A stretch of DNA of 64,000 nt from NCBI GenBank assembly GCA_944326685.1, contig CALVEV010000029.1, positions 1 to 64,000 of the forward strand, read 5' to 3'. The notes beneath the pieces were generated by a model, which ran no database searches, had not been told where the DNA came from, and saw only the letters and a list, made by a program, of their open reading frames with translations. Origin of the DNA: Candidatus Gastranaerophilales bacterium (GTDB taxonomy: Bacteria; Cyanobacteriota; Vampirovibrionia; Gastranaerophilales; Gastranaerophilaceae). The translations under genes and the position numbers were made by a program. Each line of letters starts with the position of its first letter. The stretch's first letter is position 1. Shown here in pieces: positions 49,845 through 59,506 of this stretch.

Positions 49845-51353
49845 ATGAAAAAACTATTATTTATGTTATCAGTATTACTTTTAAACGTTCAACAAGTTTT
49901 TGCAATGAACGTTGACCAATTTATGGATGAGAAACTTGCACCAATATCAGATGCAATTGCTAATTTGATATTTTTCCCTATCCCTATATGCGGTTCAAAA
50001 GTTCCTGCTATCATTTTTTGGATACTTATTGCAGGGATATTTTTTACCATATACTTCAAAGGGGTTTCTATTTGGGGATTAAAATCAGCTATTGATATTG
50101 TTATGAAACCTACAGAAAAACATCATAGCAATTTTGGTGAAGTATCTTCATTCCAAGCATTAGCTACTGCTTTGTCAGGTACTATTGGTATTGGTAGTAT
50201 TGCGGGTGTTGCTATTTCCATCTCAATAGGTGGACCTGGAGCAGCATTCTGGATCTTCTTTGGCGCAATCTTAGGAATGTCTATTAAATTTATCGAAGCG
50301 ACATTAGCTGTTAAATATAGAAAATTTAACCTTGACGGTTCTGTATCAGGGGGACCAATGCACTATATTGCACACGGTCTAACAAGAAAAAAATTACGTT
50401 GGTTAGGACAACCCCTATCTGTAATATTTGCAATACTCTGTATTGGTGGTGGTATAACTGGTGGAAACATGATTCAAATCAACCAATCAGCTCACCAATT
50501 AGTATTTATTACAGGTGGTGCAAATAGTTTCTTACACGGATATACTTGGGTATTTGGATTAATCGTTGCTATATTAATCGGTTTAGTTATTGTAGGCGGT
50601 ATTAAGAGTATAGCTAAAATTACAACTATTTTAGTTCCTACAATGTGCATTATGTACATCGTTTCTGGTTTTATTGTTATATTCGCTAACTTAACAAATA
50701 TTCCTAGTGCAATAATGTTAATCTTAAAAGAAGCTTTCCACCCAACAGCTGTTGCAGGCGGGGTATTCGGAACTATCATTATTGGGTTAAGAAGATCAGT
50801 TCAATCAAACGAAGCAGGAACTGGGGCTGCTGCTATTGTTTATGCAACTGCTCAAACTAAAGAACCTGTTTCTCAAGGTTTTGTTGCTTTATTAGAAACT
50901 TTATTAACTGGTTTCTTATGCTTGTTCACTTCTTTTGCTATTGTATTCTCTGGAGCTTGTACAGCAGCAACAAAAGAAATTTCTGGAATTGAACTTGCAT
51001 CAAATGCATTCCAATCAGTTATTCCATTCTTCCCATACATACTATCAATAATTGCAATTATGTTTGCTTTATCAACATTGATTTCTTGGGCATACTATGG
51101 ACAAAAAGCTTGGACATTCTTATTAGGTGAAGGCAAGAAAAGAGTTTTAACTTTCAACATTTTATATTGTATATTTATCGTAATCGGTTCTGCTATGAAC
51201 GTTCGCTCTGTTATTGAAATCACTGATGCTATGATGATGGCAATGTCTATTCCTAATATTATTACATTGTATCTTCTAGCTCCTGAAATCAAAAAAGATA
51301 TGAAAGCATACTGCGAAGCTCATAATATTAGAATCGGGAAATGGAAAGTTTAA
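49845..51353 (+). CDS. Alanine/glycine:cation symporter (AGCS family)
   Basis: A 502-residue Na+- or H+-coupled amino-acid importer with about ten TM segments. Signatures: FGEVSSFQALATALSGTIGIGSIAGVA (N-terminal AGCS motif), GGPGAAFWIFFGAILGMSIKFIEATLAVKYR, GGPMHYIAHGL, and QSNEAGTGAAAIVYATAQT. An unusual signal-peptide-like N-terminus (MKKLLFMLSVLLLNVQQVFA) precedes the first family helix. Likely takes up L-alanine or glycine. Flanked by its own terminator. Confidence 0.94.
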   Translation: MKKLLFMLSVLLLNVQQVFAMNVDQFMDEKLAPISDAIANLIFFPIPICGSKVPAIIFWILIAGIFFTIYFKGVSIWGLKSAIDIVMKPTEKHHSNFGEVSSFQALATALSGTIGIGSIAGVAISISIGGPGAAFWIFFGAILGMSIKFIEATLAVKYRKFNLDGSVSGGPMHYIAHGLTRKKLRWLGQPLSVIFAILCIGGGITGGNMIQINQSAHQLVFITGGANSFLHGYTWVFGLIVAILIGLVIVGGIKSIAKITTILVPTMCIMYIVSGFIVIFANLTNIPSAIMLILKEAFHPTAVAGGVFGTIIIGLRRSVQSNEAGTGAAAIVYATAQTKEPVSQGFVALLETLLTGFLCLFTSFAIVFSGACTAATKEISGIELASNAFQSVIPFFPYILSIIAIMFALSTLISWAYYGQKAWTFLLGEGKKRVLTFNILYCIFIVIGSAMNVRSVIEITDAMMMAMSIPNIITLYLLAPEIKKDMKAYCEAHNIRIGKWKV

Positions 51354-51374
51354 ATTTATAATAAATAATACAAA

Positions 51375-51406
51375 ACAACCACTATTGATTAGTGGTTGTT
51401 TTTTTT
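51375..51406 (+). terminator. Rho-independent terminator after the symporter gene
   Basis: Stem AACAACCACT / AGTGGTTGTT followed by T-run. Confidence 0.92.
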
Positions 51407-51517
51407 ATGATAAATTTACCAATAAATTTACCCCCTACCACTTGAAAGTTTTAGGGTTTTTAGGTAACATAGTGTATGATATATCATTTTTATTTATGCA
51501 TAATATAGGAGAATTAA

Positions 51518-54007
51518 ATGTTCGAACGTTTTACAGAGAAAGCTATCAAAGTTATAATGCTTGCTCAAGAAGAGGCTAGAAGACTAGGCCACAATTTTGT
51601 TGGAACAGAACAAGTTCTTTTAGGTCTTATTGGTGAAGGTACAGGCGTTGCTGCTAAAACCCTTAAATCAATGGGCGTTAACCTAAAAGATGCTCGTGTT
51701 GAAGTTGAAAAAATTATCGGCAGAGGTTCTGGTTTCGTGGCTGTTGAAATTCCATTTACTCCTAGAGCTAAAAGAGTTCTAGAACTTTCTTGGGACGAAG
51801 CAAGACAACTTGGACACAACTATATAGGGACTGAACACTTATTGTTAGGTCTTATAAGAGAAGGCGAAGGCGTTGCTGCAAGAGTTCTTGAAAACCTTGG
51901 AGTTGACCTTAACAAAATTAGAACTAACGTTGTTAAAATGTTAGGTGAATCAAAATCTCAAACAGTTTCATCAGGTGGCGGCGGTTCTGCTCCTGTATCT
52001 AAAGTTAAGACTCCTAGTCTTGACGAATACGGAACCGACTTAACTTTAGCTGCTGCTGAAATGAGATTAGACCCTGTTGTTGGTCGTGAAAAAGAAATCG
52101 AAAGAGTTATACAAATTCTTGCAAGACGTACTAAAAATAACCCTGTTCTTTTAGGTGAACCTGGGGTTGGTAAAACTGCTGTTGCAGAAGGATTAGCTAC
52201 AAGAATTGTTAACGGCGAAGTTCCTGATATTTTAGAAGGCAAAAAAGTTATCCAATTAGACATGGGACTTTTAATTGCCGGTACTAAATACAGAGGTGAA
52301 TTTGAAGAACGTCTTAAGAAAATTATGGACGAAATCAGACAAGCTGGAAATGTTATTCTAGTTATCGATGAAATGCACACATTAATCGGTGCAGGTGCTG
52401 CTGAAGGTGCTATCGATGCTGCTAACATCTTAAAACCAGCTCTATCTAGAGGCGAAATCCAAGTTATTGGTGCAACAACTCTTGATGAATATAGAAAATA
52501 CATCGAAAAAGACTCTGCTCTTGAAAGAAGATTCCAATCAATCATCATTGAAGAACCTTCTATCGATGAAACTATTGAAATTATTAGAGGACTTAAGTTC
52601 AAATACGAAGAACACCACGAACTTATTATCTCTGATGAAGCTGTTGTTGCAGCGACTAAATTATCAGCTAAATATGTAACTGATAGATTCTTACCGGACA
52701 AAGCTATCGACGCATTAGACGAAGCTAGCTCTAAGGTAAGATTAAAAGTTTCTTCTCTATGCCCTGAAGCTAGAGAACTTGATAAACAGTTAAGAGAAAT
52801 CGTTAAAGAAAAAGAAGAAGCTATAAGAAACCAAGATTTTGAAAAAGCATCTTCTCTTCGTGACGATGAAGCTGATATGAAAGATAAAATCAGAGAAGTT
52901 ACTGAACAATGGAAAAAAGATAACGAAGCAAACAAACCTGTTGTTACAGAAGAAGATGTTGCTCAAGTTATTGCAACAATGACAGGTGTTCCAGTAACAA
53001 AACTAACTGAAGGCGAAAGTGAAAGATTATTAAAACTTGAAGATATCTTACATGAAAGAGTTATTGGTCAAAAAGATGCAGTTGTTGCAATATCAAAAGC
53101 AATCAGACGTGCAAGAGTTGGGTTAAAATCACCTAACAGACCTATCGGTAGTTTCATCTTCTCAGGTCCTACCGGGGTTGGTAAAACTGAACTTGCCAAA
53201 GCTCTTGCTGAAGCTATGTTTGGTTCTGAAGATAATATGATTCGTGTCGATATGTCAGAATTTATGGAAAAACATTCAACTGCTAAGTTGATTGGTTCTC
53301 CTCCAGGATATGTTGGCTATGATGATGGCGGACAATTATCTGAATTAGTTAGAAAGAAACCTTATTCTGTTATTCTTTTTGACGAAATCGAAAAAGCTCA
53401 CCCTGATATCTTCAACATCATGTTACAAATCCTTGATGACGGTAGATTAACTGATGCTAAAGGACGTCATATTAACTTCAAAAACACTGTTATCATTATG
53501 ACTTCTAACGTTGGTGCTAGTATGATTACAACTCAAGGTAAACTCGGGTTCTCTACTGCTGAAAACGAAAAGAAAGATAAGTACGAAAAACTTAAAGATA
53601 CAGTTAATGAGGAATTGAAGAAGGCATTCAGACCTGAATTCCTTAACCGTATTGATGACATTATCGTATTTGCTCATCTTTCTAAAGAAGAAATCAGAGA
53701 AATCGTTGACTTAATGATGAAAGATTTATTCAAGAGATTAGCAGAACGTGGATTATCTATTGAAGTAACTGATGAAGTTAAGGATTATCTGGCTAAAGAC
53801 GGATACTCTGAAGCTTACGGTGCTAGACCTTTAAGAAGATTAATCCAACGCAAGATTGAAGATGAATTAGCTGAAGAAATTCTTACTAATGCATATCAAG
53901 ATGGCGATACAATCGTTCTTAAACTCAAAGATGACAAAATTGTTTTTGAGAAAAAATCTGGCGACAAAAATCACGAAGAAAAAGTTGAAGAAAATGCTAA
54001 CGCATAA
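51518..54007 (+). CDS. clpC: ClpC-type AAA+ unfoldase of the Clp protease
   Basis: An 829-residue hexameric unfoldase feeding substrates to ClpP. Order: two Clp-N repeats (about residues 1-145; [22 protein letters not shown] and [16 protein letters not shown]), AAA-1 with Walker A GEPGVGKT near 212 and Walker B VIDE, a UVR-containing middle domain ([17 protein letters not shown]), AAA-2 with Walker A GPTGVGKT near 549, and a C-terminal D2-small domain ([16 protein letters not shown]). The short middle domain and UVR motif make it ClpC rather than ClpB. No mcsAB or ctsR is adjacent, which fits cyanobacterial-type ClpC. Confidence 0.97.
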   Translation: MFERFTEKAIKVIMLAQEEARRLGHNFVGTEQVLLGLIGEGTGVAAKTLKSMGVNLKDARVEVEKIIGRGSGFVAVEIPFTPRAKRVLELSWDEARQLGHNYIGTEHLLLGLIREGEGVAARVLENLGVDLNKIRTNVVKMLGESKSQTVSSGGGGSAPVSKVKTPSLDEYGTDLTLAAAEMRLDPVVGREKEIERVIQILARRTKNNPVLLGEPGVGKTAVAEGLATRIVNGEVPDILEGKKVIQLDMGLLIAGTKYRGEFEERLKKIMDEIRQAGNVILVIDEMHTLIGAGAAEGAIDAANILKPALSRGEIQVIGATTLDEYRKYIEKDSALERRFQSIIIEEPSIDETIEIIRGLKFKYEEHHELIISDEAVVAATKLSAKYVTDRFLPDKAIDALDEASSKVRLKVSSLCPEARELDKQLREIVKEKEEAIRNQDFEKASSLRDDEADMKDKIREVTEQWKKDNEANKPVVTEEDVAQVIATMTGVPVTKLTEGESERLLKLEDILHERVIGQKDAVVAISKAIRRARVGLKSPNRPIGSFIFSGPTGVGKTELAKALAEAMFGSEDNMIRVDMSEFMEKHSTAKLIGSPPGYVGYDDGGQLSELVRKKPYSVILFDEIEKAHPDIFNIMLQILDDGRLTDAKGRHINFKNTVIIMTSNVGASMITTQGKLGFSTAENEKKDKYEKLKDTVNEELKKAFRPEFLNRIDDIIVFAHLSKEEIREIVDLMMKDLFKRLAERGLSIEVTDEVKDYLAKDGYSEAYGARPLRRLIQRKIEDELAEEILTNAYQDGDTIVLKLKDDKIVFEKKSGDKNHEEKVEENANA

Positions 54008-54026
54008 TTCATAAACAAAAATAAGA

Positions 54027-54058
54027 AAGCCTGAGGATTGGTTCCTCAGGCTTTTTTG
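54027..54058 (+). terminator. Rho-independent terminator after clpC
   Basis: Stem AAGCCTGAGG / CCTCAGGCTT followed by T-run. Confidence 0.93.
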
Positions 54059-54179
54059 TTATTTAAATTATAAAATACTAAACAATAAAAATATGATATA
54101 ATTTTGTAAGGGGTAATTACTCACACTTCCACCGACACACACAGTAAAACGGGAACTGGTCGGAAAGGGGGTGGTCGCT

Positions 54180-54254
54180 ATGAATAGATATCAAATTAAA
54201 AGTGCTATCAAGGTACTGATAACACTTTTAAAATTAATTGATTGTCTATTATAG
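54180..54254 (+). CDS. 24-residue hydrophobic peptide, element copy 6 (candidate type I toxin)
   Basis: ATG start after GGAAAGGGGGTGG. The peptide begins MNRYQIKSAIKVLITLLKL and ends IDCLL: a basic N-terminal third then a membrane-compatible helix. The first three residues (MNR) match the frameshifted copy 2. The coding sequence includes the hairpin arms AAAAGTGCTATCA / TGATAACACTTTT. Confidence 0.72.
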   Translation: MNRYQIKSAIKVLITLLKLIDCLL

Positions 54255-54298
54255 AGGGAGTAAACGGTACCAGAATTCGGAGTTCTGGTACTCCCCTT
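54192..54298 (-). ncRNA. Antisense RNA of element copy 6
   Basis: From TTGAAA-16-TATAAT with a perfect -10. Starts near AGGGGAGTACC, forms a strong 5' hairpin GTACCAGAA...TTCTGGTAC, and ends at stem AAAAGTGTTATCA / TGATAGCACTTTT followed by AATTTG. Ends estimated. Confidence 0.62.
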
Positions 54299-54345
54299 AT
54301 TAATATTATACTATATTTTTAAAAGTTTTCAATGTTTGAAAACTT

Positions 54346-54621
54346 TTATTCATCTATTAAAGAAAATTGCTCAGGTAAACGATTTTCTAACTCTAAAAAT
54401 AATTTTGAAGGTTTTATTCCTAAAGCCTCACAAACAGTTAATAATGAAACCAATTTAGGTTCATTTTGAGCATTTTCTAACCGACTTATCATTGATTTTT
54501 GAATATCAAATTCATCTGCCAACTGTCTCATAGATTTATTTTGAGACTCCCTTTCCTCTTTTAAAATGTCAGCAAGTATTTCAAAAATAATTTTAGCTTT
54601 AATTGTATTAGAGTGTTGCAT
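54346..54621 (-). CDS. Xre-family HTH regulator
   Basis: A 91-residue protein with a Cro/CI HTH (about residues 17-75): ILKEERESQNKSMRQLADEF, DIQKSMISRLENAQNEPKLVSLLTVCEALGI. Divergent from the HAD gene at 54688. A 9-base inverted repeat spans the intergenic region, one arm covering its own start codon, so it probably represses itself and perhaps the HAD gene. Confidence 0.88.
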   Translation of the reverse strand: MQHSNTIKAKIIFEILADILKEERESQNKSMRQLADEFDIQKSMISRLENAQNEPKLVSLLTVCEALGIKPSKLFLELENRLPEQFSLIDE

Positions 54622-54666
54622 ACATAGAATTTTATGAAATAATAAGACTAAATGTTATCTATGTAT
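54620..54666. promoter_or_regulatory. Inverted repeat between Xre and HAD genes (candidate operator)
   Basis: ATACATAGA (54620-54628) and TCTATGTAT (54658-54666) are perfect complements, 29 bases apart. Confidence 0.5.
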
Positions 54667-54687
54667 AGAACCAATTGGATATAAATT

Positions 54688-55041
54688 ATGAATAATACTA
54701 AATTTAAAAAAACAATATTAATTGATTTAGATGGAGTTTTAAATGAATATAAAGGAAATTATATCCCTAACTTTATACCAGAAATTAAAAATGGTGCATT
54801 CAAATTTATAAAAAAACTCGCTCAAAATTATAATATAAAAATTTTTACTACAAGAGATAAAACACTTGTTTCAAAATGGCTAATTAATAATAAGCTTAAT
54901 AACTATATTACTGACATAACAAATAAAAAAGATTTAGCATTTGTTTATATAGACGATAGATGTATAAATTTTAATGGAAACTACAAAGATTTATTTGATT
55001 CAATTAATAATTTTAGGCCATGGTATAAAAACAAAACATAA
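54688..55041 (+). CDS. Small HAD-superfamily hydrolase-like protein
   Basis: A 117-residue minimal HAD fold: ILIDLDGVLNEYKGNYIP (motif I DxDG), IKIFTTRDKTLVSKWL (motif II Thr), and FVYIDDRCINFNGNY (motif IV Asp pair). The IDDRxxxFxG form and the short length recall HAD proteins annotated as hydrolases or kinase-phosphatase relatives in phages and accessory islands. No cap domain. Divergent from an Xre regulator. Substrate unknown. Confidence 0.75.
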   Translation: MNNTKFKKTILIDLDGVLNEYKGNYIPNFIPEIKNGAFKFIKKLAQNYNIKIFTTRDKTLVSKWLINNKLNNYITDITNKKDLAFVYIDDRCINFNGNYKDLFDSINNFRPWYKNKT

Positions 55042-55043
55042 AA

Positions 55044-55075
55044 CAAAAAAAAAAGACCTTGTGTTATCAAGGTCT
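55044..55075 (-). terminator. Minus-strand terminator without an annotated gene
   Basis: Stem AGACCTTG / CAAGGTCT; the T-run (11 T) is on the minus strand. No convincing minus-strand gene lies within 250 bases upstream of it. Confidence 0.6.
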
Positions 55076-55330
55076 GTCCGTTTAAATAAGAAGAGAGAGC
55101 TTTATATTTTTATAAAGTATTTTAGATATAAAAAATTGCGCGTTTTGATTTAATTTTTTCATATATTGTTACATTACTTAACATGCTGTATCCCATGCCA
55201 CACATGCGTTTCAGAGGAATTAGATATTTTTATTAATCTTATTCGTTTAGAAAATTATCTTAGATATTAGACTAAATGGGGATTTATATAAAACATTATC
55301 TACTAAAATTTTATTAGTGGGAGATTAGTT
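55076..55330. other. Gap between HAD gene and 103-residue gene
   Basis: About 250 bases with no supported gene. A 27-codon minus-strand frame (starting near 55204) lacks a ribosome-binding site. The orphan terminator at 55044-55075 implies a minus-strand transcript from here. A ribosome-binding site (GGGAG) for the next gene is at the end. Confidence 0.4.
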
Positions 55331-55642
55331 ATGAATAAAATACAAGAAAGATACTTAGAATTCAAAAATATCAGTAAGGACATTATTGATTGGTTTGAAT
55401 ATATCGCAGAAGAAAATAATTGCAAAATCGAAAAAAAAGAATGGAAAAGTAAATATAATAACTATGTTATATATGATTATGAACCATTCTGCTCAGAAGG
55501 ATTCGAAATTAATATACTTCTGAGTTCTGTAGATATGTCTTATTTAAATTTCGTAAAATTCCTTTATAACGATAAAATTAATACTATTGAATACCTGAAT
55601 AATTGTATTAAAAATTCTCCAATTAGAAATTACATTACATAA
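55331..55642 (+). CDS. 103-residue protein, function unknown
   Basis: A small soluble acidic protein with GGGAGATT before ATG and a terminator directly after the stop. Sequence is helical at the N-terminus (YLEFKNISKDIIDWFEYIAEENN), then a beta-like middle (YNNYVIYDYEPFCSEGFEINILLSS). No TM segment. It may belong to the accessory segment with the Xre and HAD genes. Family not recognised. Confidence 0.6.
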   Translation: MNKIQERYLEFKNISKDIIDWFEYIAEENNCKIEKKEWKSKYNNYVIYDYEPFCSEGFEINILLSSVDMSYLNFVKFLYNDKINTIEYLNNCIKNSPIRNYIT

Positions 55643-55649
55643 CTATAAG

Positions 55650-55683
55650 AATAACCTGATTAACAAAAATCAGGTTATTTCTT
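55650..55683 (+). terminator. Rho-independent terminator after the 103-residue gene
   Basis: Stem AATAACCTGAT / ATCAGGTTATT followed by TCTTT. Confidence 0.85.
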
Positions 55684-55793
55684 TATTATAGATAATTATG
55701 TTACAAATTCTTAACATTTCTAAAAGAAAAAGTCAATTTTGAATTAATAATAAACTTTATAAATGTAAGGGGAATTAATAGAGGATTAAAATT

Positions 55794-57017
55794 ATGGGAT
55801 ACTCATTTAGCATCAATACAAATAATGCTGATAGAATAGCATTTACTAATATGATGGACGCTGCTTGGTATAATCCTACTTATCAAGGGAATGTTGATCT
55901 TAAATTTGTTGATATTCCAGTAACTCTAGGTATGCTTCAATCAACATACGGAGAACAACGTGCTCCATTAAATGGATACGATATGAGTAACGCAGTTAAT
56001 TTTACTCCTGGTCAATTTGGTTTAGCTATGAACGCTGCTTTTGGAGATCCTACTATTTGGTCTGATGGAACTTTAAGCAATTACGATATAGGTTTATCAG
56101 CTTTTTTACAACATCAATATGCTAGTGATTTCTTTAAATTAAATCCATTCACAGAAGGATTTGGAAACAGCTTTAACTGGACATTTAGTTTGGGTGATGC
56201 TTTCAATTTGGGGAATATAGGTGGTGGTTCATCTGTTATTTCGGCAAATGATCCATATAAAGTACAAAACACTGATAAAGCAAAATTTGAACGTAAAGTT
56301 AGATTAGTTTCTGAAATTGGAGATTATGACGATAAAGTTGAAGAAATTAAAAACAAAATAGGTACTAACTATAAAAAAGGTATAGAAGAAATTGATAAAT
56401 TAATCAAAGAAATTGATGCTGACAAATTAAAGCAAGCAGCAGAAAGTCTATATGAAGAAGACTTTGAAGCTACACAAGAAAATGCTGCTAATATTGCTAA
56501 TAATTGGGCAACTCAAATTTATAATCAAGGCATGAATCCTAATTTTAAAATTAGTATGTCTGGTGTAACTAAAGACAATATCCTTGATGTATTAGGTAAT
56601 TTCATTACAAATGAAAAAGTTACATCAAATGCCGTTACTTGGAATACATTAATCGAAAATAATTTTAAAGAAATATCACAAGTTTTAATTGAAAAAGCTA
56701 AAGAAATGAAAAAAGGTGCTGATAGCTCAACCAAAACAGCTATTGATAATGCAATAAAACAGGTTAAAGATTCAAAAAATTCAGATAAAGTAAATGACAA
56801 AATAACAAGTATTTATAATTTATTTAGCACATTAAGAGGAATGCAAACTAAAGCAAGTGATGAAGGAGCATTTAGTCGCTATGGTATTCCTCAAGATAAA
56901 ATAAATGCTAATGAAAAAACAGAAATAGCACAAAATAAATTTAAAGAAGAAGCTAAAGCTTACAAAGAGCAACAAGAATTTATCAAAGCTCATCCAAGCA
57001 TTGATGCACAAGCTTAA
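55794..57017 (+). CDS. Large hydrophilic protein of unknown function
   Basis: A 407-residue protein. The first third is aromatic- and Gly/Asn-rich (AAWYNPTYQGNVDLKFVDIP, NSFNWTFSLGDAFNLGNIGG) and lacks a signal peptide. The rest is a Lys/Glu/Ala-rich helical or coiled region (about residues 160-407) with many short repeats of EIDKLIKEID type. It looks like a structural or secreted non-classical protein rather than an enzyme. Convergent with nadC, overlapping by 4 bases. Not recognised. Confidence 0.65.
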   Translation: MGYSFSINTNNADRIAFTNMMDAAWYNPTYQGNVDLKFVDIPVTLGMLQSTYGEQRAPLNGYDMSNAVNFTPGQFGLAMNAAFGDPTIWSDGTLSNYDIGLSAFLQHQYASDFFKLNPFTEGFGNSFNWTFSLGDAFNLGNIGGGSSVISANDPYKVQNTDKAKFERKVRLVSEIGDYDDKVEEIKNKIGTNYKKGIEEIDKLIKEIDADKLKQAAESLYEEDFEATQENAANIANNWATQIYNQGMNPNFKISMSGVTKDNILDVLGNFITNEKVTSNAVTWNTLIENNFKEISQVLIEKAKEMKKGADSSTKTAIDNAIKQVKDSKNSDKVNDKITSIYNLFSTLRGMQTKASDEGAFSRYGIPQDKINANEKTEIAQNKFKEEAKAYKEQQEFIKAHPSIDAQA

Positions 57018-57841
57018 TCCAAGCCTAAATCTAATGTTGGTGCTTTAGCAACAATTGCACTTGAAGAGATTATGTCAACTCCTGTTGATGCAATCTCTTT
57101 TAGAGTTGTTAAATTAACATTACCGCTTGCTTCTACAATTGCTCTACCATTAATTTTTTCAACTGCTGTTTTCATCTCATCTATTGTCATATTATCAAGC
57201 ATTATGATATCTACACCACAAGCTAATGCTTCTTCTACTTGTGATAAAGTATCACATTCTACTTCGATTTTATGAGCATGAGAAATTGATTTTTTCAAAA
57301 TATTAATTGCATTTGTCAAAGTTCCTGCAAATTTTACATGGTTGTCTTTTAGCATTGCACAATCAGATAAATTAAATCTATGAACTGTTCCGCAACCTAC
57401 TTTTACTGAATATTTTTCAAATACTCTAAAGCAAGGTGTTGTTTTTCTTGTATCAACGATTTTTGCTTTATATTCACCGATTGCATTTTGGTATTTTCTG
57501 GTTTCTGTTGCAATACCTGACATTCTTTGAACATAATTTAATGCTGTTCTTTCACCTGATAATACTGCTCTTGCTGAGCCTTTTATATCAGCAATTTTAT
57601 CGCCTTTTTTTATTTCATCGCCATCTTTGAAATAAAATTTGATATCAATATCTTTATCTAAAACTTCAAAAACTGTTTTAAAAACATCACGACCACAAAA
57701 TACGCCATCTACTCTACTATTTAAAGTACATTCTAACTTATCATCTTCTGATACTAAATTATCTGTTGTGATATCTTCAAATCCTATATCTTCTTCTAAT
57801 GCTTGTTTTACATACTTTTCGATTAAAAATTTATTTAACAA
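57014..57841 (-). CDS. nadC: Quinolinate phosphoribosyltransferase (decarboxylating)
   Basis: Makes nicotinate mononucleotide from quinolinate and PRPP in NAD synthesis. The 275 residues show DITTDNLV, GERTALNYVQRMSGIAT, KIVDTRKTTPCFRVFEKYSVKVGCGTVHRFNL (core active site), KIEVECDTLSQVEEAL and IMLDNMT. It overlaps nadB by 11 bases and ends the minus-strand operon. NadA is not in the window. Confidence 0.97.
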   Translation of the reverse strand: MLNKFLIEKYVKQALEEDIGFEDITTDNLVSEDDKLECTLNSRVDGVFCGRDVFKTVFEVLDKDIDIKFYFKDGDEIKKGDKIADIKGSARAVLSGERTALNYVQRMSGIATETRKYQNAIGEYKAKIVDTRKTTPCFRVFEKYSVKVGCGTVHRFNLSDCAMLKDNHVKFAGTLTNAINILKKSISHAHKIEVECDTLSQVEEALACGVDIIMLDNMTIDEMKTAVEKINGRAIVEASGNVNLTTLKEIASTGVDIISSSAIVAKAPTLDLGLD

Positions 57842-59447
57842 AACTAGGTTCTCCTTGTCCTTTTATTATACAGTTATGAATAGCTTCAGGATATAATTCT
57901 TGACAGTCAATTCTATAATGTGCTCCTCTTGATTCTCTGCGTTTCAAAGCTGATTTTATTATCAATTGCGCTACTGTCACCATGTTTCTAAATTCATATT
58001 CTGATTTATTCAAACATTTTATCTTTCTATCAAATTTTTGTTTTAATGCAAATATTAAATCCAAACCTTTCAATAAAGATTCTTCAGACCTTAATATACC
58101 TGCATATTCCCACATTATTTCTTCCAATTCTAATTTCAAGCTTTCAACATCATAATCAACATCACTCATTGGTATTGAATAACTATCTATTGTTCGCTTT
58201 ATATTTTCATCTATTTTTCTTGGCGGAACTAAATTAACAAATGATAAATAATTAGCCAATTCATGTGCTGATACTACACATTCTAATAAAGAATTACTTG
58301 CCAATCTATTTGCACCATGTAAGCCATTAGATGCGCATTCACCTATTGCATACAACCCTCTTATTGATGTTCTTCCTTCTAATGTTATTTTAATACCTCC
58401 CATCATATAATGAGCTGCGGGAGCTACAGGGATTGGGGTTGTAGAAATATCTATATCATATTTTTTACAAACTTTTGAGATTGTTGGGAATCTTTTCGCC
58501 AGTTTTTCTGCTGGAATACATGTTGCATCTAAGAAAACCTTATCACTATCTGTTACGTGCATTCTATCATAAATAGCTCGAGTAACTACATCTCGAGGTG
58601 CTAATTCTTTTAATTCACTATACTCATCCATAAATGCAACACCATTTTTATCAACAAGTTTTGCACCTTCGCCTCGAACTGATTCTGATATCAAAAATCT
58701 TTTTCTAGCGCCTTCTATACATAATGCTGTTGGATGGAATTGGACAAACTCCATATCCTGTAATATTGCACCTGCATTATATGCTAAAGCTAATCCATCA
58801 CCTGTTGCAACAGTTGGATTTGTTGTGTATTTATATATTTGACCCAAACCACCTGTTGCCAATATTATTGCTGATGAATAAATTGTTTGATATTCATTGG
58901 TTAATGAATTATAAGTAATTAAACCTTTACATTCACTATCATTATTGATTAAAAGCTCTGTTACTATTGAATCTTCTTGAATATCTATATTTGGATTTTC
59001 TTTTGTTCTACGACATAATGTTTTTTCTATTACACTACCTGTTGCATCACCACCTGCATGTAATATTCTTCTTACACTATGTGCTCCTTCTAATGTATAA
59101 GCAATATTGCCGTTTTCATCTCTATCGAACTCAACTCCAAAATTTATTAAATCATTGATTACTTCATCTGAATTCTCAGAAATAAATCTTACTGTTTCTT
59201 CATCAGATAATCCTGCTCCGGCTCTTAAAGTATCTTTAACATGTAAATCTACTGAATCATCAGTATTATTATTCATTACACCAACAATACCACCTTGAGC
59301 ATAACGAGAATTACTTTCGCCAAAATTAGATTTTGTTATTACTAATAATCCTTCTGGTAATTTTATTTGTTGTGCTATTTTTAATGCACAAAACAATCCT
59401 GAAATTCCACTACCTACTATTACGGCTGAATATTTTGAGTATTTCAT
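57831..59447 (-). CDS. nadB: L-aspartate oxidase
   Basis: FAD enzyme oxidising L-aspartate to iminoaspartate, first step of NAD synthesis. The 538 residues fit the family: AVIVGSGISGLFCALKIA (FAD Rossmann), SNSRYAQGGIVGV, GAHSVRRILHAGGDATGS, ATGGLGQIYKYTTNP, VQFHPTALCI, GIKITLEGRTSIRGLYAIGECASNGLHGANRLASNSL, and the C-terminal RRESRGAHYRIDC. Overlaps nadC. Lies downstream of ubiA and a 55-residue gene. Confidence 0.97.
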   Translation of the reverse strand: MKYSKYSAVIVGSGISGLFCALKIAQQIKLPEGLLVITKSNFGESNSRYAQGGIVGVMNNNTDDSVDLHVKDTLRAGAGLSDEETVRFISENSDEVINDLINFGVEFDRDENGNIAYTLEGAHSVRRILHAGGDATGSVIEKTLCRRTKENPNIDIQEDSIVTELLINNDSECKGLITYNSLTNEYQTIYSSAIILATGGLGQIYKYTTNPTVATGDGLALAYNAGAILQDMEFVQFHPTALCIEGARKRFLISESVRGEGAKLVDKNGVAFMDEYSELKELAPRDVVTRAIYDRMHVTDSDKVFLDATCIPAEKLAKRFPTISKVCKKYDIDISTTPIPVAPAAHYMMGGIKITLEGRTSIRGLYAIGECASNGLHGANRLASNSLLECVVSAHELANYLSFVNLVPPRKIDENIKRTIDSYSIPMSDVDYDVESLKLELEEIMWEYAGILRSEESLLKGLDLIFALKQKFDRKIKCLNKSEYEFRNMVTVAQLIIKSALKRRESRGAHYRIDCQELYPEAIHNCIIKGQGEPSFVK

Positions 59448-59506
59448 AATCCTCGAACCTTGCTTATTTATATTTCTATTTTAAATCAAAATATTTTTTA
59501 TTGCTA

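Larger units (their letters stand above)
54091..54332 (+). repeat. Repeated antisense-regulated peptide element, copy 6
   Basis: Sense extended -10 TGATATAAT (54094-54102), RNA start AGGGGTAATTACTC at 54109. CCGAC (about 54132) pairs with GTCGG just before the ribosome-binding site. Internal hairpin 54198-54229, 3' hairpin 54266-54291. Opposing promoter TTGAAA-16-TATAAT (minus, 54332-54305). The 5' TTACTC is complementary to GAGTAA after the stop codon. Confidence 0.8.

Noticed and set aside
55120-55204. 27-codon minus-strand frame starting MCGMGYSM as the product of the orphan terminator transcript
   Set aside because: Weak or absent ribosome-binding site and no similarity to the repeated peptides; recorded only as a possible RNA.
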